DNA of 64,000 nucleotides from Heliopora coerulea (lineage: Eukaryota; Cnidaria; Anthozoa; Scleralcyonacea; Helioporidae), in contig JASJOG010000208.1 of assembly GCA_030142905.1 (NCBI GenBank), positions 271,001 to 335,000 of the forward strand. The letters are read 5' to 3'. Made by a program: the position numbers and the translations under genes. This document shows, piece after piece, positions 34,598-46,300 of the stretch. Under the pieces are notes generated by a model. It was not told the DNA's origin. It was given only the letters and a program-made list of their open reading frames with translations, and did no database searches. Numbering within the stretch: position 1 is the stretch's first letter; every line of letters begins with the position of its first letter.

Positions 34598-35918
34598 CAT
34601 CATCATCATCCACTTTGTCCAGCGATGTTGTCGGGTCGTGGCCTTTGTAAATTGATTCTTTCTCTCAAACTGTTCTTCTCTAGAGCATCCTCCTGTGTCA
34701 ATCCTCTCGTAGACAGATCTTCTTTTATATTATCACTCCACCGTTTTCTGGGCCTCCCAGCGGGTCTTTTTCCATCTACCTCCATTGTCCATGCGAGCAT
34801 GACCGGGTTGTTTTCGCTCATTCTGACAATGTGACCAAACCATCTTAATCGTGCCGCTCGAATCTCCTCAATTATTGGGTCCACATCCAATTCTTTCCTA
34901 ATATCTTCACTTCTAATATGGTCCAACAGTGTGACTCCTTTCAGTCTTCGCAACATTCTCATTTCCATAGCTTCCAAGGTGTTTTCCTCTTTAGTTCTTA
35001 AAGTCTATGTCTCAGCTCCATAGGTAAGTACCGGTCGAATAACTGTTTTATGCAGTTTGACTTTAAGTTTCCTTGGCATTCTTTTATCGTAAATAACCCC
35101 ACTCATTTCTTTCCACTTCATCCATGCTGCATTCACTCGAGCTGTCACTGCCATCCATGATCCACCCTTTTCACTCAACATCACCCCAAGATATTTGAAA
35201 CCATCAACCTGTTTTGAAACAATATCGTTGTTGTCAACTACATTCATGTCTTTGTAGATTCTTGTACTGGCCATCACCTCCGTTTTTGTAGTATTTACTT
35301 TCAGTCCATGTGAAGCTAGCATCTTTTGCCATTTCAACCAATATTGTTGCAGTTCCTCGACTGTTCTACCCATAACTACCAAGTCATCTGCAAAAAGAGG
35401 TTCCCATGGTATTCCTCTTCTGCAAGTCTCGCTTATCGTATCTAGAACCACAACAAACAAAAAAGGACTCAGTGCAGATCTTTGATGCAATCCTACTTTT
35501 ATTTTGAAGGGGTCTGTTTCTCCATGTGATGTCTGCACTACTATTTGGACATTCATGTATGTTGCTTTGATCGGATTGATTAAGCTGTCCGGAACATTTC
35601 TTTTTCTGAGGCACCAGTATACTAGTTATCTTGGGACCATATCATATGCTTTTTCCAGATCCACAAATGTAAAATACAAGTCCTGGTCCTTCTCCCTGAA
35701 CTTTTCCTGTATCATTTTTACAACAAAGATGGCATCTGTTGTCCTCTTTCCATTTAAAAAACCAAACTGCATGTCATCAATATTTATTAATTTCCTCAGT
35801 CTCCGCTCCATCACTCGCTCCAATACTTTTTGAAGATGATCAATCATCTTGATTCCTCTGTAGTCACAACGTTGAAGCAGGTTTCCTTTTTGTTTGTATA
35901 TAATATAGGTTTGTATGT
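34598..35918 (-). mobile_element. RTE-like LINE, 5'-truncated, minus strand
   Basis: On the minus strand the element carries the reverse transcriptase and C-terminus and ends in a short GAT/ATG tail (34598-34611 as TCATCATCATC). The 5' half with the endonuclease is missing. Direct repeats of about 88 bp lie exactly at both edges. Confidence 0.75.
34606..35847 (-). pseudogene. RTE-like reverse transcriptase fragment
   Basis: Minus-strand pieces read in order: MQFGFLNGKRTTDAIFVV and FVDLEKAYDMVPR (35847-35626), VGLHQRSALSPFLFVVVLD and the catalytic LFADDLVVM (35556-35005), then the C-terminal RRLKGVTLLDHIRSEDI, LRWFGHIVRM and GRPRKRW (34977-34606). This order is typical of RTE-like LINEs of animals. 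Frame changes lie near 35600 and 35000, and there are stops near 35004 and at the start. The copy at 62.5-64.0 kb is a diverged relative. Confidence 0.82.
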
Positions 35919-36006
35919 AATAAAGGTAAATATTGCAAAAAGTTTTTCAGTTTGGGAAAAAATTGGCGGCAAAAGGTGGTAAAAGTAAATAAAGTGATGA
36001 GTAGTA
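35919..36006 (+). repeat. ~88-bp direct repeat, right copy
   Basis: It starts at ATAAAGGTAAATATTGCAAA and ends AAAGTGATGAGTAGT, matching 34509-34597 with a few substitutions and a 3-bp gap. It abuts the truncated 5' edge of the RTE-like fragment. Confidence 0.85.
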
Positions 36007-36511
36007 GAAATACAAAAATATTTTTACCATTGACTGTAATGTACTCAGTGGTAGATTGGTCTAAGGCGGACACTTTTTCGCAAAGGATTTAGACGTTGAC
36101 AATTCAAAACCCTGTTCTTGGCAACGGCTTCTTTCCCTCACATGTTTTCTTCTTTTGTCTGAACTTGTAAATAAATTTTCTTACTTTTTTGATTCTTGTC
36201 ATCGATCGCGTTCTTTGTTCCCGGCCCCTGAAGTGGATTGTGCAGGTACTTGAGTCTGAGTGGTGAGGAAGAACTCGATCATTGGAAATTTCTCAAGTGT
36301 AACTTCATAAATCATTGCTTTGCAAACTTTCGGTAAACGACTAAATTTTTCACGATCCGGTTGGAACAAAGACGGTTTGTCAATTTACTCTTAGGCGACC
36401 AGCCCAGTCGTGTAAATGGACTTCACGCGCGTTGAGATTAGAACCCTCGCACCGCACTTGGCGAGGTGGACGAGGGGAAATTATTACTATACTGTAACGT
36501 GTGAACGATCG

Positions 36512-36756
36512 TCAAGCTCGATACTCAGAGAATGATTTCTGAGCCCCAGACGGGGATCGAACCCGCAACCTTCAGATGACCGGTTAGACGCTCTAACCAT
36601 TTTGCACTACCGAATTTTTAACTACCAAATTTCCACCTTAGTTCACCATCTGAGTCTCGGTAGCTCAATGGTTAGAGCGTCTAACCGGTCATCAGAAGGT
36701 TGCGGGTTCGATCCCCGTCTGGGGCTCAGAAATCATTTTCTGAGTATCGAGCTTGA
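36512..36756. repeat. Inverted SINE dimer with two tRNA-like heads
   Basis: The outer arms TCAAGCTCGATACTCAGAGA (from 36512) and its complement ending at 36756 flank two tRNA-like heads in opposite orientation, 36543-36616 (minus) and 36654-36726 (plus). The plus head folds as a 73-nt cloverleaf: acceptor GTCTCGG/CTGGGGC, D-arm GCTC/GAGC, T-arm GCGGG/CCCGT. The anticodon loop is CCGGTCA, with C at position 33 instead of U and a mismatch in the stem. I call it a tRNA-derived SINE and not a tRNA gene. The nominal anticodon is GGT. Confidence 0.8.
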
Positions 36757-38685
36757 AGATCTTTCATCTACCTTAATATATCCAAGCTCTCACGTTTCTC
36801 AAACATCAGACTTTAACGTGTGTATCCTCCATCTTACTGCAAGAATTCCAAATAGATTTTCTTCCACCCTTCTTTGGTCAGTTAGATAATAAATAATAAT
36901 AATGAACAAATTCTTTATTTATACTGTTAAAAAAATCCCATCAGCATAAAAGCTGGTATTAACGGGAGAACAGTGCTAATAAAACATAAATTAACTAAAT
37001 TGAATAAATAACCTAAATTAATCTATTAACTACAAATATGGGAATCTTTATCACTGTCTAAGAGATACATATAAATAGAACGTTTAAAACTAGTAATAGA
37101 AGTCATCTCTCTAAAAATAGAGAGTAAAGAGTTCCAGTCTTTCGCACCGGAATACTTGAACGTAGATTGACCGATAGCGCTTTTAACCTTTGGAAGATCT
37201 AGCACCGTTTTATCTCGCAATTCCATACCATGACTATTTCGTCTAAGTTTGAAAGCATCTCGTTTCGCATTTCTTGTGTACATTTTGACCTTCCGTGATG
37301 AAGAATGATTCTCATGGTACGATTCTGCAATTTTTCGATCTTTTTGGTTAAAGATGAGCCACACTCATGCCACACAATGGAACCGTAGTCCAATACAGGT
37401 AGTATAGTTTGTTTATAGATTCGGACTAAAATAGCCTTGGGTAAGAATGAAATATACGATTCAATAAGCCAAGTTTTAGATATATTCGTTGACATAACTT
37501 GTTTACATGTTGATCCCAAGAGAGGATATTAGTGATGCGGACACCGAGGTAGTCAAAGGTAACGACTTCGTCGACCAAGTCGTTATTCAAATAAATTCTG
37601 ATCTTGTTGGCCTTTTTTATGGCTTGACGCGATCCAATTACCATCGTTTTGGACTTTTTGACATTGGCTATCATCTTGTTTTTGGCCAACCATTTTTCAA
37701 CATATTTTAGGTCGAGGTTCATATTTGACTGTGCTTCATCGTGATTAGTGTGGGAACAATGCGCTTCAATGTCATCGGCATAAAGCGTCGGTTTAGAATA
37801 GATGAAACTATGCACAATAGAATTAAAAAGTAAACAAAACAACAGAGGGCCCAACACAGAGCCCTGTGGGACCCCGTTTGTAAGTGGTAGTGACTCGGAC
37901 TGAACATCATTACAAACCACATACTGTTGTCTGTCAGTGAGATATGAACAGAACCAATTTGTCTCCACCTTACCAAAACCATATTTTCTTAGCCTGTTCA
38001 AAAGAACACGATGATCAATAACATCAAACGCCTTACGTTGATCTAGAAAGATTACTACAGGATATTGTTTTTGGTCCACGGCTGATTTCAAAGAGTCAAT
38101 TACATGTATTAAAGCTGTGGTAGTCGAGCTGTGCTTGGTACATGCATACTGATTTAGTTCTTGAAAGGTTTGCAACTCCTTGTCATGATCCTGTATTTGA
38201 TTGTTAACACATGATTCACATACCTTTGAAAGGCACGGTAGAATTGATATAAGTCTATAATTGTCTCGGCTTGTTTTAAGATTTCCCTTAAAGATGCATG
38301 AAATTCTTGCAATTTTACAGTTATTCGGAAATGTTCCGGTTTCCAGTGAATTGTTAACAATACAAGATAAGCTCTGAGAGGTACCTCTTGCAGATATCTT
38401 GAGAACCTTGGCCGGAATATTGTCACTGCCAGTAGCCTTGTTGGGTTTTAAATTAATTAACTATTCATATATTTCATCTTCCGTTGTTGGATGGAACTTA
38501 AAAGTGGTCCGTGAAGGTAAAAGTTGTGAACCCTCAGGGTCTGAAAACTGTGATGAAGGTGAAATATTGCTGAAAATGTCATACATGGATGATAAATTTT
38601 GGGTAGTTAGCAGTTTAGTGGCGATGGATGTAAAATACGAATTCAAAGAATTACTAATACCTTTAGGAGCAATAATATCAACGTC

Positions 38686-38948
38686 AATGATGTGTTTGTG
38701 GTAGCTTGGTAATTATGTTTTTAATACGCACGCTCTCAAGCTGTTCTCTCAGACTAGCAGACTGGCAGTACATATGTCTACCATCTATACGAACCAGTAC
38801 ACAAATTTAACCTCGCACACCATCTGAGTCTCTGTAACTCAATGGTTAGAGCGTCTCACCGGCGATCAGAAGGTTACTGGTTCGATTCCCGTCAGGGATT
38901 CAGAAAGTTTTTTTGAGAGAACAGATTGAGAGCGTGCGTATTAAAAAA
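38686..38948 (+). mobile_element. tRNA-derived SINE inserted in the LINE, with target duplication
   Basis: A 263-bp insertion flanked by ATATCAACGTC (38675-38685 and 38949-38959), ending in an A-rich tail (38943-38948), as expected of LINE-mobilised SINEs. Inside, 38828-38900 is a tRNA-like head (acceptor GTCTCTG/CAGGGAT, D-arm, T-loop TTCGATT). The segments at about 38716-38754 and 38907-38946 are inverted copies of each other (ACGCACGCTCTCAA...GAACAG type). Confidence 0.85.
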
Positions 38949-39003
38949 ATATCAACGTCGTCAACAGTAAGTTTTTCAATTTTTGAAGGTTTATTTTCGG
39001 CTG

Positions 39004-39129
39004 GTAAAACCTTTTTCATAACTTTCCAAAAAGCTTTGGGATCACCTGTACAGTCATCCAATTAACGTAAAACCTTTTTCATAACTTTCCAAAAAGCTTT
39101 GGGATCACCTGTACAGTCATCCAATTAAC
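39004..39129. repeat. Exact 63-bp tandem duplication
   Basis: 39004-39066 and 39067-39129 are identical (start GTAAAACCTTTTTCATAACT). 63 bp is 21 codons, so it would keep the frame of the LINE gene. The identity implies it happened long after the LINE decayed. Confidence 0.95.
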
Positions 39130-39156
39130 GTTGAAAATAATCCATTTACTTCGGAA

Positions 39157-39196
39157 TCTTCGGAACCGTGTAACACTAGTTACACGGTTCCGAAGA
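39157..39196. repeat. Perfect 18-bp hairpin
   Basis: Arms TCTTCGGAACCGTGTAAC and its exact complement are separated by ACTA. It lies in LINE-coding sequence, 27 bp from the tandem duplication. Not a terminator in this context. Confidence 0.95.
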
Positions 39197-40871
39197 CGTT
39201 TATAAATATGAAAATCGACCTCCAATTTGCTTTTCAATGCTTTCTTGTGTGCTCGGTCTCTGTTTCGTATTAATAATAATATATCTCTATTTATCCATGG
39301 ATGAGTACTTTTCCTAATTCGCTTTCGTTTCGGTGGAAAAAACTGATCTATTATTGGGGTAAACAGTTTCTCCCAAACATGAAGTTTGTCGTTTGGATCA
39401 TCAATAACATTCATCACATTCCAAGGTGCTTTCCGATGGGAATTGAGTAAATCTTCGTGATTTCCACTTACATCTATTCTACGCGTAGTTATTATGTGGT
39501 GCTTTGATTTACCATTGAGGTCACTTGTTTTCATTGATCCATAAATAGGAAAATGATCGCTGATCCCAGATAGAAGAACTCCAACTGATGAGAAGAGTTG
39601 AGGAGAGGAGGTTATTATAAGGTCAAGAAGAGACTGTGAAGCTATAGTTGACCTTGTCGGCTCACGTACAAGTTGGGTTAATTTATATATATCGCGAAAT
39701 TCCTTGACTGCCCTTGTTTGTGGGAGAGAGTCATTTAGAAAATCACAGTTTAAGTTTCCGATGATAATTATCTGTTTACCTGTTCTTTGGGCTTCATATA
39801 TAACATCATCGAGGTAATCAATCAGAAGCTCGATGTTTTGATTTGGGGCTCGATATGCACATCAATAAGCAAGGCAATTTTTCCGCGTAATTTGAATTCG
39901 ATACAGATTACTTTGATGTTTGGATCTAAAGGATCATCCATTCTCTCATATTTTAACCCACTTTGAACATAGATAGCCACACCACCACCACGATACTGTC
40001 TATCACGGCGCTCGACATGATAGTCATTAATATTCACCTCCATGTCTGTTATACAATTGTTAAGCCAGGTCTCGGTAGCTGCTATAAACAGAGGTTTTGA
40101 CAATTCAAAAACGGTGCGGAGTTCATCTATAATCGGCAGTAAACTCCGACAATTTAAATGAATCAATAATTCTTCGTTTTTGTGGATACGGTTCTCAGCC
40201 AAAGATATCAAACTGTAAGAATTTGGGTTCTCGTTAATCGATATAGGTTTATCGTTTGAAACATTAAGGCCATCACTCTCGAAAAAAGAATTCGACAGAC
40301 TAAGCAAAGCACACGATACACAAGTCCATTTCTCGTCCGTATGAATCAAATAGAAGGTGGTAAACATACTTCGGGATAACTTAACACACTTTATATGGTA
40401 CCATTTTAAACAATAACTGCATAAAATTCCGTTCTGGTTGTTTTTGACCGACTTGGAACACTCTCCACATGGATACTTCAATCTTCGACTGGATCCTGTA
40501 GTAGGCCCACTCGGACCCGGATTTGACTTAATGTCACCAGATAGTTTGATGAGTCTGAAAGTTGATAATGAATTTAAGTAATATAGATATTTACCACCAA
40601 ATGAAATCCAACGATGTTTTAATTTCCGTTTGGACGTAACGCAGCCATAACCACATTGCCACGGAATCAAGGTATCATATGTTATATTCCTCGAAAATGG
40701 CTGGTTTCGCATACAACTCCATTTCAGACCAAAACCATCAATGCCACGAAAGAACACGGGGAGATCATCAAGATTTCGTCTGAGTAAAACTATAAGAAAA
40801 GCAGCAAAGAGCGAAGCCCAAGAAGGCATGATCGCCAGATTGTTCCCTTTTAACCAGTTAGATTCTTCCAA

Positions 40872-42545
40872 TTAGTTTTGGAATATCACTGATTCCGAAA
40901 TCGCATGGAAGAAAGAAGAAACACCTGAGCATGGATGGACTGTTTCCCGCCATTAATGCCTCCTCTGTATACTTCGAAGTTCTAGGTAAGACATTGGGCT
41001 TGTTTTTTACCTCTTCATATACTCGTAAACATGGTCAACCTCGTCGAATTCTTCGTTAGAAGCATCAGCCCTCAAGTCGGTTTCCTTTCTTCGAAGGGCC
41101 ATTAAATTCTTGTTCACATATCCACTGGCTATGATATATCCAAAGGAAAATGAACCTCCGAACTTATCAGTCTTGTAGGAGAATTCCTGAACCAGTAGTG
41201 CTTGCTTGTTATAGATGACTTTATATTGTCTGGGACAACTACTAATAGTACGTTGACGAAGTGGACTCCATCGTTCAGGGAGTTGGTTTAATCAGGGTAC
41301 AGTCAGTAGTTGTACAAAGCGCCGTACCGACACGAGGTTCACTGGTGCGCTTGCCCCCGGGGGCGTGCCGTGCGGGAGGGTGTGGGGTATGACACCCCCA
41401 CATTTTGGTGAACTGGTCGGTAAAACGCTAGTCTGTCGGTAAAGCAAGACTTGCGTCGGTAAAGACCGTAGGTATAACCAGAAATTAGGAAAACCGTGCA
41501 ACTTAAACCTGTCATCGGGTAACCTGTTTGTGTTTTCTAATGATTTTAAAAATTCACAGTTCGGAAAATTGACTTTATTGAAAATCGACACTATTCTAGA
41601 CATTACTGGGCTGGAAAAAAGTTAAATTTAGTTGGCAACTAAGCCATTTGATTGGGCCGGGAGCTGAAACTGAAAAACTGAAAATCAACAGGACGCAAAT
41701 TAGACTGGTTGCCTTTTAATAAGTTAGTAATATCTGATTTCTCGAACTTCGTCTCGATGAATATGTGTCGGTCAGATGAATTACGATACTTTTTCTTTCA
41801 TTACAGTAGCATTCCTAATAAAAAAAACAAGCCCAAAATGGCGATTAATTTACCGAGCATTTTTCACAGAAATTATCGTCTGGGATTGCTAGAAATGGTG
41901 TTTCAAGACAGCAAGATTTCAAACTTTTCTGGGGGAGCATGCCCCAGATCATCCTTGTCAAATACCAATTTGGCTAGGTCCTTAGATTGGAAAGTCTGCT
42001 TAAAGCTGGAATTGGCTTCGTAAAGACTCTGAAATGTAAAATATTCCTGGGGAAGCATGGTGCTAAAGCCTCGAAGTAGAAGCTGATTTTACATTTCTAG
42101 CCCTCCCCTAACAAAAATCCTGGGTGCGCCGTTGAGTATGTCACTTTTTTACCCACTCCCGAATCCTGATCAACTGGAAATAAACAGATCGATGATCCCT
42201 TTGACTCCGCGATTTGAATTTATTTCCGTCGGTAAAATGAGGACTGGATAGTACACCCCCCACTCAAAATGGTCGCGGTACGCCACTACTTGCTCCGGGC
42301 GCAAATTTTTACAGGATGACATCTCCAAAAACAAAAATTCGACTTTTTCCATTCAAAATTATTTTGTAAAGCTTAATTAAATCTTAAATCAATGTCTCGA
42401 CTCCTCATTGTTAATTGAGGACTTCGCAGCTGTCAACGGATCGGAGGCACCTGTTTTAAATTTTCAATTACATTTGAGAAATAAAAAACAAAAAGCACTA
42501 TAAACACTTGTTTCTACTGTACAGAAGCATCTTGTTTAGTTGTAC
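40872..42545. other. Intergenic DNA with probable hAT-MITE debris
   Basis: No intact gene. GC-rich pieces such as GGGGGCGTGCCGTGCGGGAG (41360), GGGGGAGCATGCCCCAG (41930) and GCGGTACGCCACTACT (42270) look like subterminal parts of hAT-type MITEs resembling 21204-21638, but I could not pair the ends or find target duplications. Confidence 0.4.
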
Positions 42546-42559
42546 AATATAAGGAGCTT

Positions 42560-42930
42560 GGTGTGCGTTAGGTGATGTTTTTATGGAAGCGAACCAGCCC
42601 TCCTAGTAAGACTGGCCCTTTTTGCCCAGATCTTGCCTCCTGTGAATTCCCTTGTAAACTTTTTATTTTCGTTTACATGAGAAGAGGACCAGCCTTCGTA
42701 AGCAAGATCTCACCATTAACTACCCGAGATCTCGCCTAGGAGGGCTGGAAATTACCCATGTAAACACACTAAGAAGGGCTGGCCCTTCTATTGTACACGC
42801 GTGCTAGATCCAGCCCTGCAAGAAGGGCCAGAAAATTTCCGTGTAATGGCGAGGTGAAATTCAGCCCCACTTACTAGGGCTAGCTCTATCAAGAGGGCTG
42901 GCTCGTCACCATATGTACACCCCCCTTAGA
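42560..42930. repeat. Region of dispersed GGGCTGG/CCAGCCC words
   Basis: At least eight copies of AGGGCTGG or its complement and variants (42596, 42690, 42750, 42775, 42810, 42830, 42890, 42895) in both orientations, separated by TGTAAAC-type words. It looks like a compound inverted-repeat element. No clean unit or ends. Confidence 0.5.
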
Positions 42931-43308
42931 GAGGACCGAGGGGGCACCCACAACAAAATTTGCCATGGGCGAATTACAACTCTAGTTATACATACGCCGA
43001 ATACGTAGAGCCTTCAGCAGAAGTTGTTCGGGCACGATGGGGTTTGCGTCCAGAGTACGCGGGAACATCAAAATGGAATTTTTTATGACCTTCAGTTGCA
43101 ATGGCAGTCATAGTATTTTTTACAATTATATCATCCAGTTGATCGACGCCCGAATGAAGTTTGCTGTCTTTCGCCGCCGAACTTCACCGACATTGAACTT
43201 CGGTGGTGACGTGATTGGAACTCAAGTGGCTGAAATCTAACTTCCATACGTGGAAAGGGAATTTCAGCCGCGTATAAACGATCGTGAATATTTCCGTACT
43301 GGGCTGAC

Positions 43309-46300
43309 AAGACAATAATACAATGCAATACAATAATTTATTGGACACTCCCCAAATGGGGCTTTTCAGTGAACAATTACAAGAAATACAAATACAAATT
43401 ATAATATATTACTACTCTATATAACAACTAAATAATTAAAATTATTAACTACAAAGAATTAAAATGGTAAAAAAGTTGCTTTCTCAAATTATGTTTAAAA
43501 GTTTGTACGGATTCACAAAGTTTCAAAGAAGCATTTAAGTTGTACCATAAAGTAACAATACGATAATAAAAGGACCTCTGTCCAGCCGTTGTCTTGAATA
43601 GCGGGATATTCAAAAGTTGAGAGCTTCTAGTTTCTCGCTTACTAACGTCACTTCGTTTGACAAACTGAGAACTTAAGTAATTTGGTGCTTGATCATATAT
43701 ACATTTAAAAGCGAGGACAGCATTACGAAAATAAAGTTGTGTTTTAACAGGTAGCCATTGTAACTCTTTTAAACCGGGGGTGATATGATCTTATTTTCTA
43801 ATACCCGTTACGATACGTGCTGCAAAGTTCTGCACAATCTGTAACTTATGTAAATTTTTTTCAGAGGTACTAGACCATACAGATGAACAGTAAAACATTT
43901 TAGTAAAAACTAATGTATTAATTATTATGATAAGAGTATTCCTATCAAACACATGTTTAACACGATTTATTTGGCCAAGGATTGACATACAGGAAGATAC
44001 GGTTTTCGTGATATGTTCATTACAACTAAGGTTTTGATCAAATATTACACCAAGATTCTTTTCACATGATGATGGTTGGATTTCTTTTCCTAATAATGTT
44101 ACTCGAAAATTATGCAAGTTGGATAACATTTGCCGATTTCCATATACCATTAATTTTATTTTCTTTGGATTCAAGAGTAAACTATTTTGAAAACACCAAT
44201 TGCGTATCCGAACAAGATCATTATTAATTTTCATCACAGTATCACTTGCGTCATTAACTGGAAAGGAAATATAAAGTTTGCTATCATCAACGTAGCATTC
44301 TGATTCGCTTGACGTAGGGATAAGAGGTAGGTCATTAATGTAAATACTAAATAGGATGGGACCCAGGATACTACCTTGGGGGACTCCAGACACGACTGGC
44401 AAGGGGTCTGACAGAGCTGAATTTATGCGTACGACCTGGCATCGGTCAGACAAATAACTGCTGAACCAGGAATGGCTAGAACATGATAAGCTAATGTCCC
44501 GCAGTTTGCTTTCTAGTATTTTATGATTTAAACTATCAAATGCTTTATTTAAGTCCAATAAAACAACTGCGGTTATTTCTTTCTTGTCAATGGCCTCTAA
44601 TATGGTGTCCGTAACTTTTATCAGAGATGTTTCAGTAGAGTGAAACTTTTTGTTTCCACTTTGCTTAGTAGAGAGTTTTTGTTCGACACTAGATACGATG
44701 TTAGCTGATTTAATTCGGCTCGTTCACATACCTTTGATAATACTGGCAGTAGTGAAATGGGACGGTTATTTTCCGCTTGTTCACAATCGCCATCCTTTGG
44801 AACTGCTACAACCTCGGCCTTCTTCCAAACACGTGGAAACTTGCCAGTCAGTAAAGAAGTATTAAAAATTGAGGTGATAGATGGAAGAAATACAGGTAGG
44901 CTGTCTTTTATTACGCGAACAGAGATCTTGCCATGGCCGGGAGCTTTGTTCGTTGGCATTGAGTTAATGATATTCTGGATATCATCAGAATCAACTGGTT
45001 TAATTGTAAATTGTTCCGACGCTGGGTATTCTCTTGGCATAAAAGGTGCTTGTAATAAGTCATAATTACATTGGTTTGACAACAACTTAATTTTTTCCAA
45101 AGCAGCTTGGCCAAGTGAAGTAAAGTAACCATTAAACTCATTAGCGATAGTTTCATCATCTTTACTGTAAGATTCCCGAGGTACGATTCGCCTTGGGACA
45201 CATGATCGTGTCGTTTTCCAAATGTATTTCTTATCATTAGGATTACCCATTATCTGCGTAGTAACGTATTCTTGTTCAGCTAATCTTATTTCTCGCTTCA
45301 CTTCTCTTTTAAAGTTCCTATGTGCAGCCCAGGCTAAGATATCGTTAGTTTGTCTTGCCAGTTTTCTCCACTGATCTCTGGTTTTCATAAGACAACGTAT
45401 TTCTTCTGTTATAAACGGATTGGGTCGGTTTCTAATTTTGATTCTTTTAATGGGAGCATGTTAATCCAGGAGATCGTGTAATAACAAGTTAAAAACATGT
45501 AGCTTGTCATCAACTTCATCAAAAACATCAACAACAGACCAAAGAACCTGAGACACATCTTGACGAAATAAATTCGGATCATAATGCCTGAAAATTCTTA
45601 TGTTGAGATGAATTTCCTTATGGCGACCTTTTTTTAATTTAAGTACTACATAAATCAAATCATGGTCGCTTATTGAGATCGGCATTAAGTTGGATTCAAT
45701 TACAAGTTTAGTACTTGAGGCAAGGATAACATCTAGTAGGGTTGCTGAGGACTCTGTTACTCTCGTAGCTTGAGTAATCAGCTGAGCCAGATTAAAAATA
45801 GAACAAAAATTCGATAAAGCCTGCGATGCTTGATCACGGGTATTTAAAACGTTACAATTTAAATCTCCCAGTATATAAATTTTCTTGTTCATCAACAAAA
45901 CAGATGTTAAAGTATGGCTGAAATCCGTTTCAAAACAGGCCAAGGAAGTAGTAGGCGGTCTATACGCAGCACAGACGACAAATGAACGTAAATTTCCCAC
46001 CTGAACTTTAAGCCGTAACATGTGTAAACCTGAAAGAGCAATGTATGACACATTGTCTAGGCGCTCGACCTTAAAATTTTGTCTAATATAAGCACTCACA
46101 CCACCTCCGACCATCGATGAACGATCAAGTCGATAAATATCATATCCAGGTATCTCGATTTCGACGTCACTAACAGAAGCATCTAACCAGGTCTCATTAA
46201 TAGTCAGAATATCGAACTGATGTTCGCACAAAACTTCCTTGACCAGGATATAATGATGTCTGTTTTTAATGGAGTGAGTATTTAAGTGGGCTATCTTAAC

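Larger units (their letters stand above)
36888..40871 (-). mobile_element. CR1/L2-like LINE, copy 1, minus strand
   Basis: A near full-length but broken element. It reads from the N-terminus at about 40871 to a stop at 37026, then a 3' region ending in a TAA-rich tail near 36888-36905. It is interrupted by a SINE (38686-38948) and a 63-bp tandem duplication. Confidence 0.85.
37026..40871 (-). pseudogene. CR1/L2-like polyprotein with 2A-like motif, PHD finger, endonuclease and reverse transcriptase
   Basis: From the minus-strand ATG at 40871: a hydrophobic segment (ASLFAAFLIVLL), a 2A-like GDIKSNPGP at about residues 112-120 (Lys where classical 2A has Glu), then a PHD-type zinc finger (CGEC...CSYC...H...C...CVSC). 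An APE-type endonuclease follows (HLNCRSL, ATETWL, RRDRQYRGGGVAIYV, SDHFPIYGS). After a frame break near 39840 and further damage come the linker and the reverse transcriptase (FLDQRKAFDVIDH, NGVPQGSVLGPLL, catalytic TLYADD near 37770) and a C-terminus ending at 37026. Several frame changes and the SINE insertion kill it. The order of domains is that of a CR1/L2 ORF2. Confidence 0.87.

Noticed and set aside
36654..36726. A 73-nt cloverleaf that could be called a tRNA-Thr(GGT) gene
   Set aside because: It has C instead of U at position 33, a mismatch in the anticodon stem, an inverted partner at 36543-36616 and close relatives with SINE tails, so it is a tRNA-derived SINE.
36602..36889. A 95-codon frame with SSMV RASNRSSEG-like residues
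   Set aside because: It is a translation of the tRNA-derived SINE; a similar peptide comes from the SINE near 945-1028.
39157..39196. A transcription terminator hairpin
   Set aside because: The window is eukaryotic and the hairpin lies inside decayed LINE coding sequence with no U tract.
41292..42290. A complete hAT element bounded by GC-rich ends
   Set aside because: GC-rich pieces resemble hAT MITE subterminal sequence but I could not pair the ends or find an 8-bp duplication.
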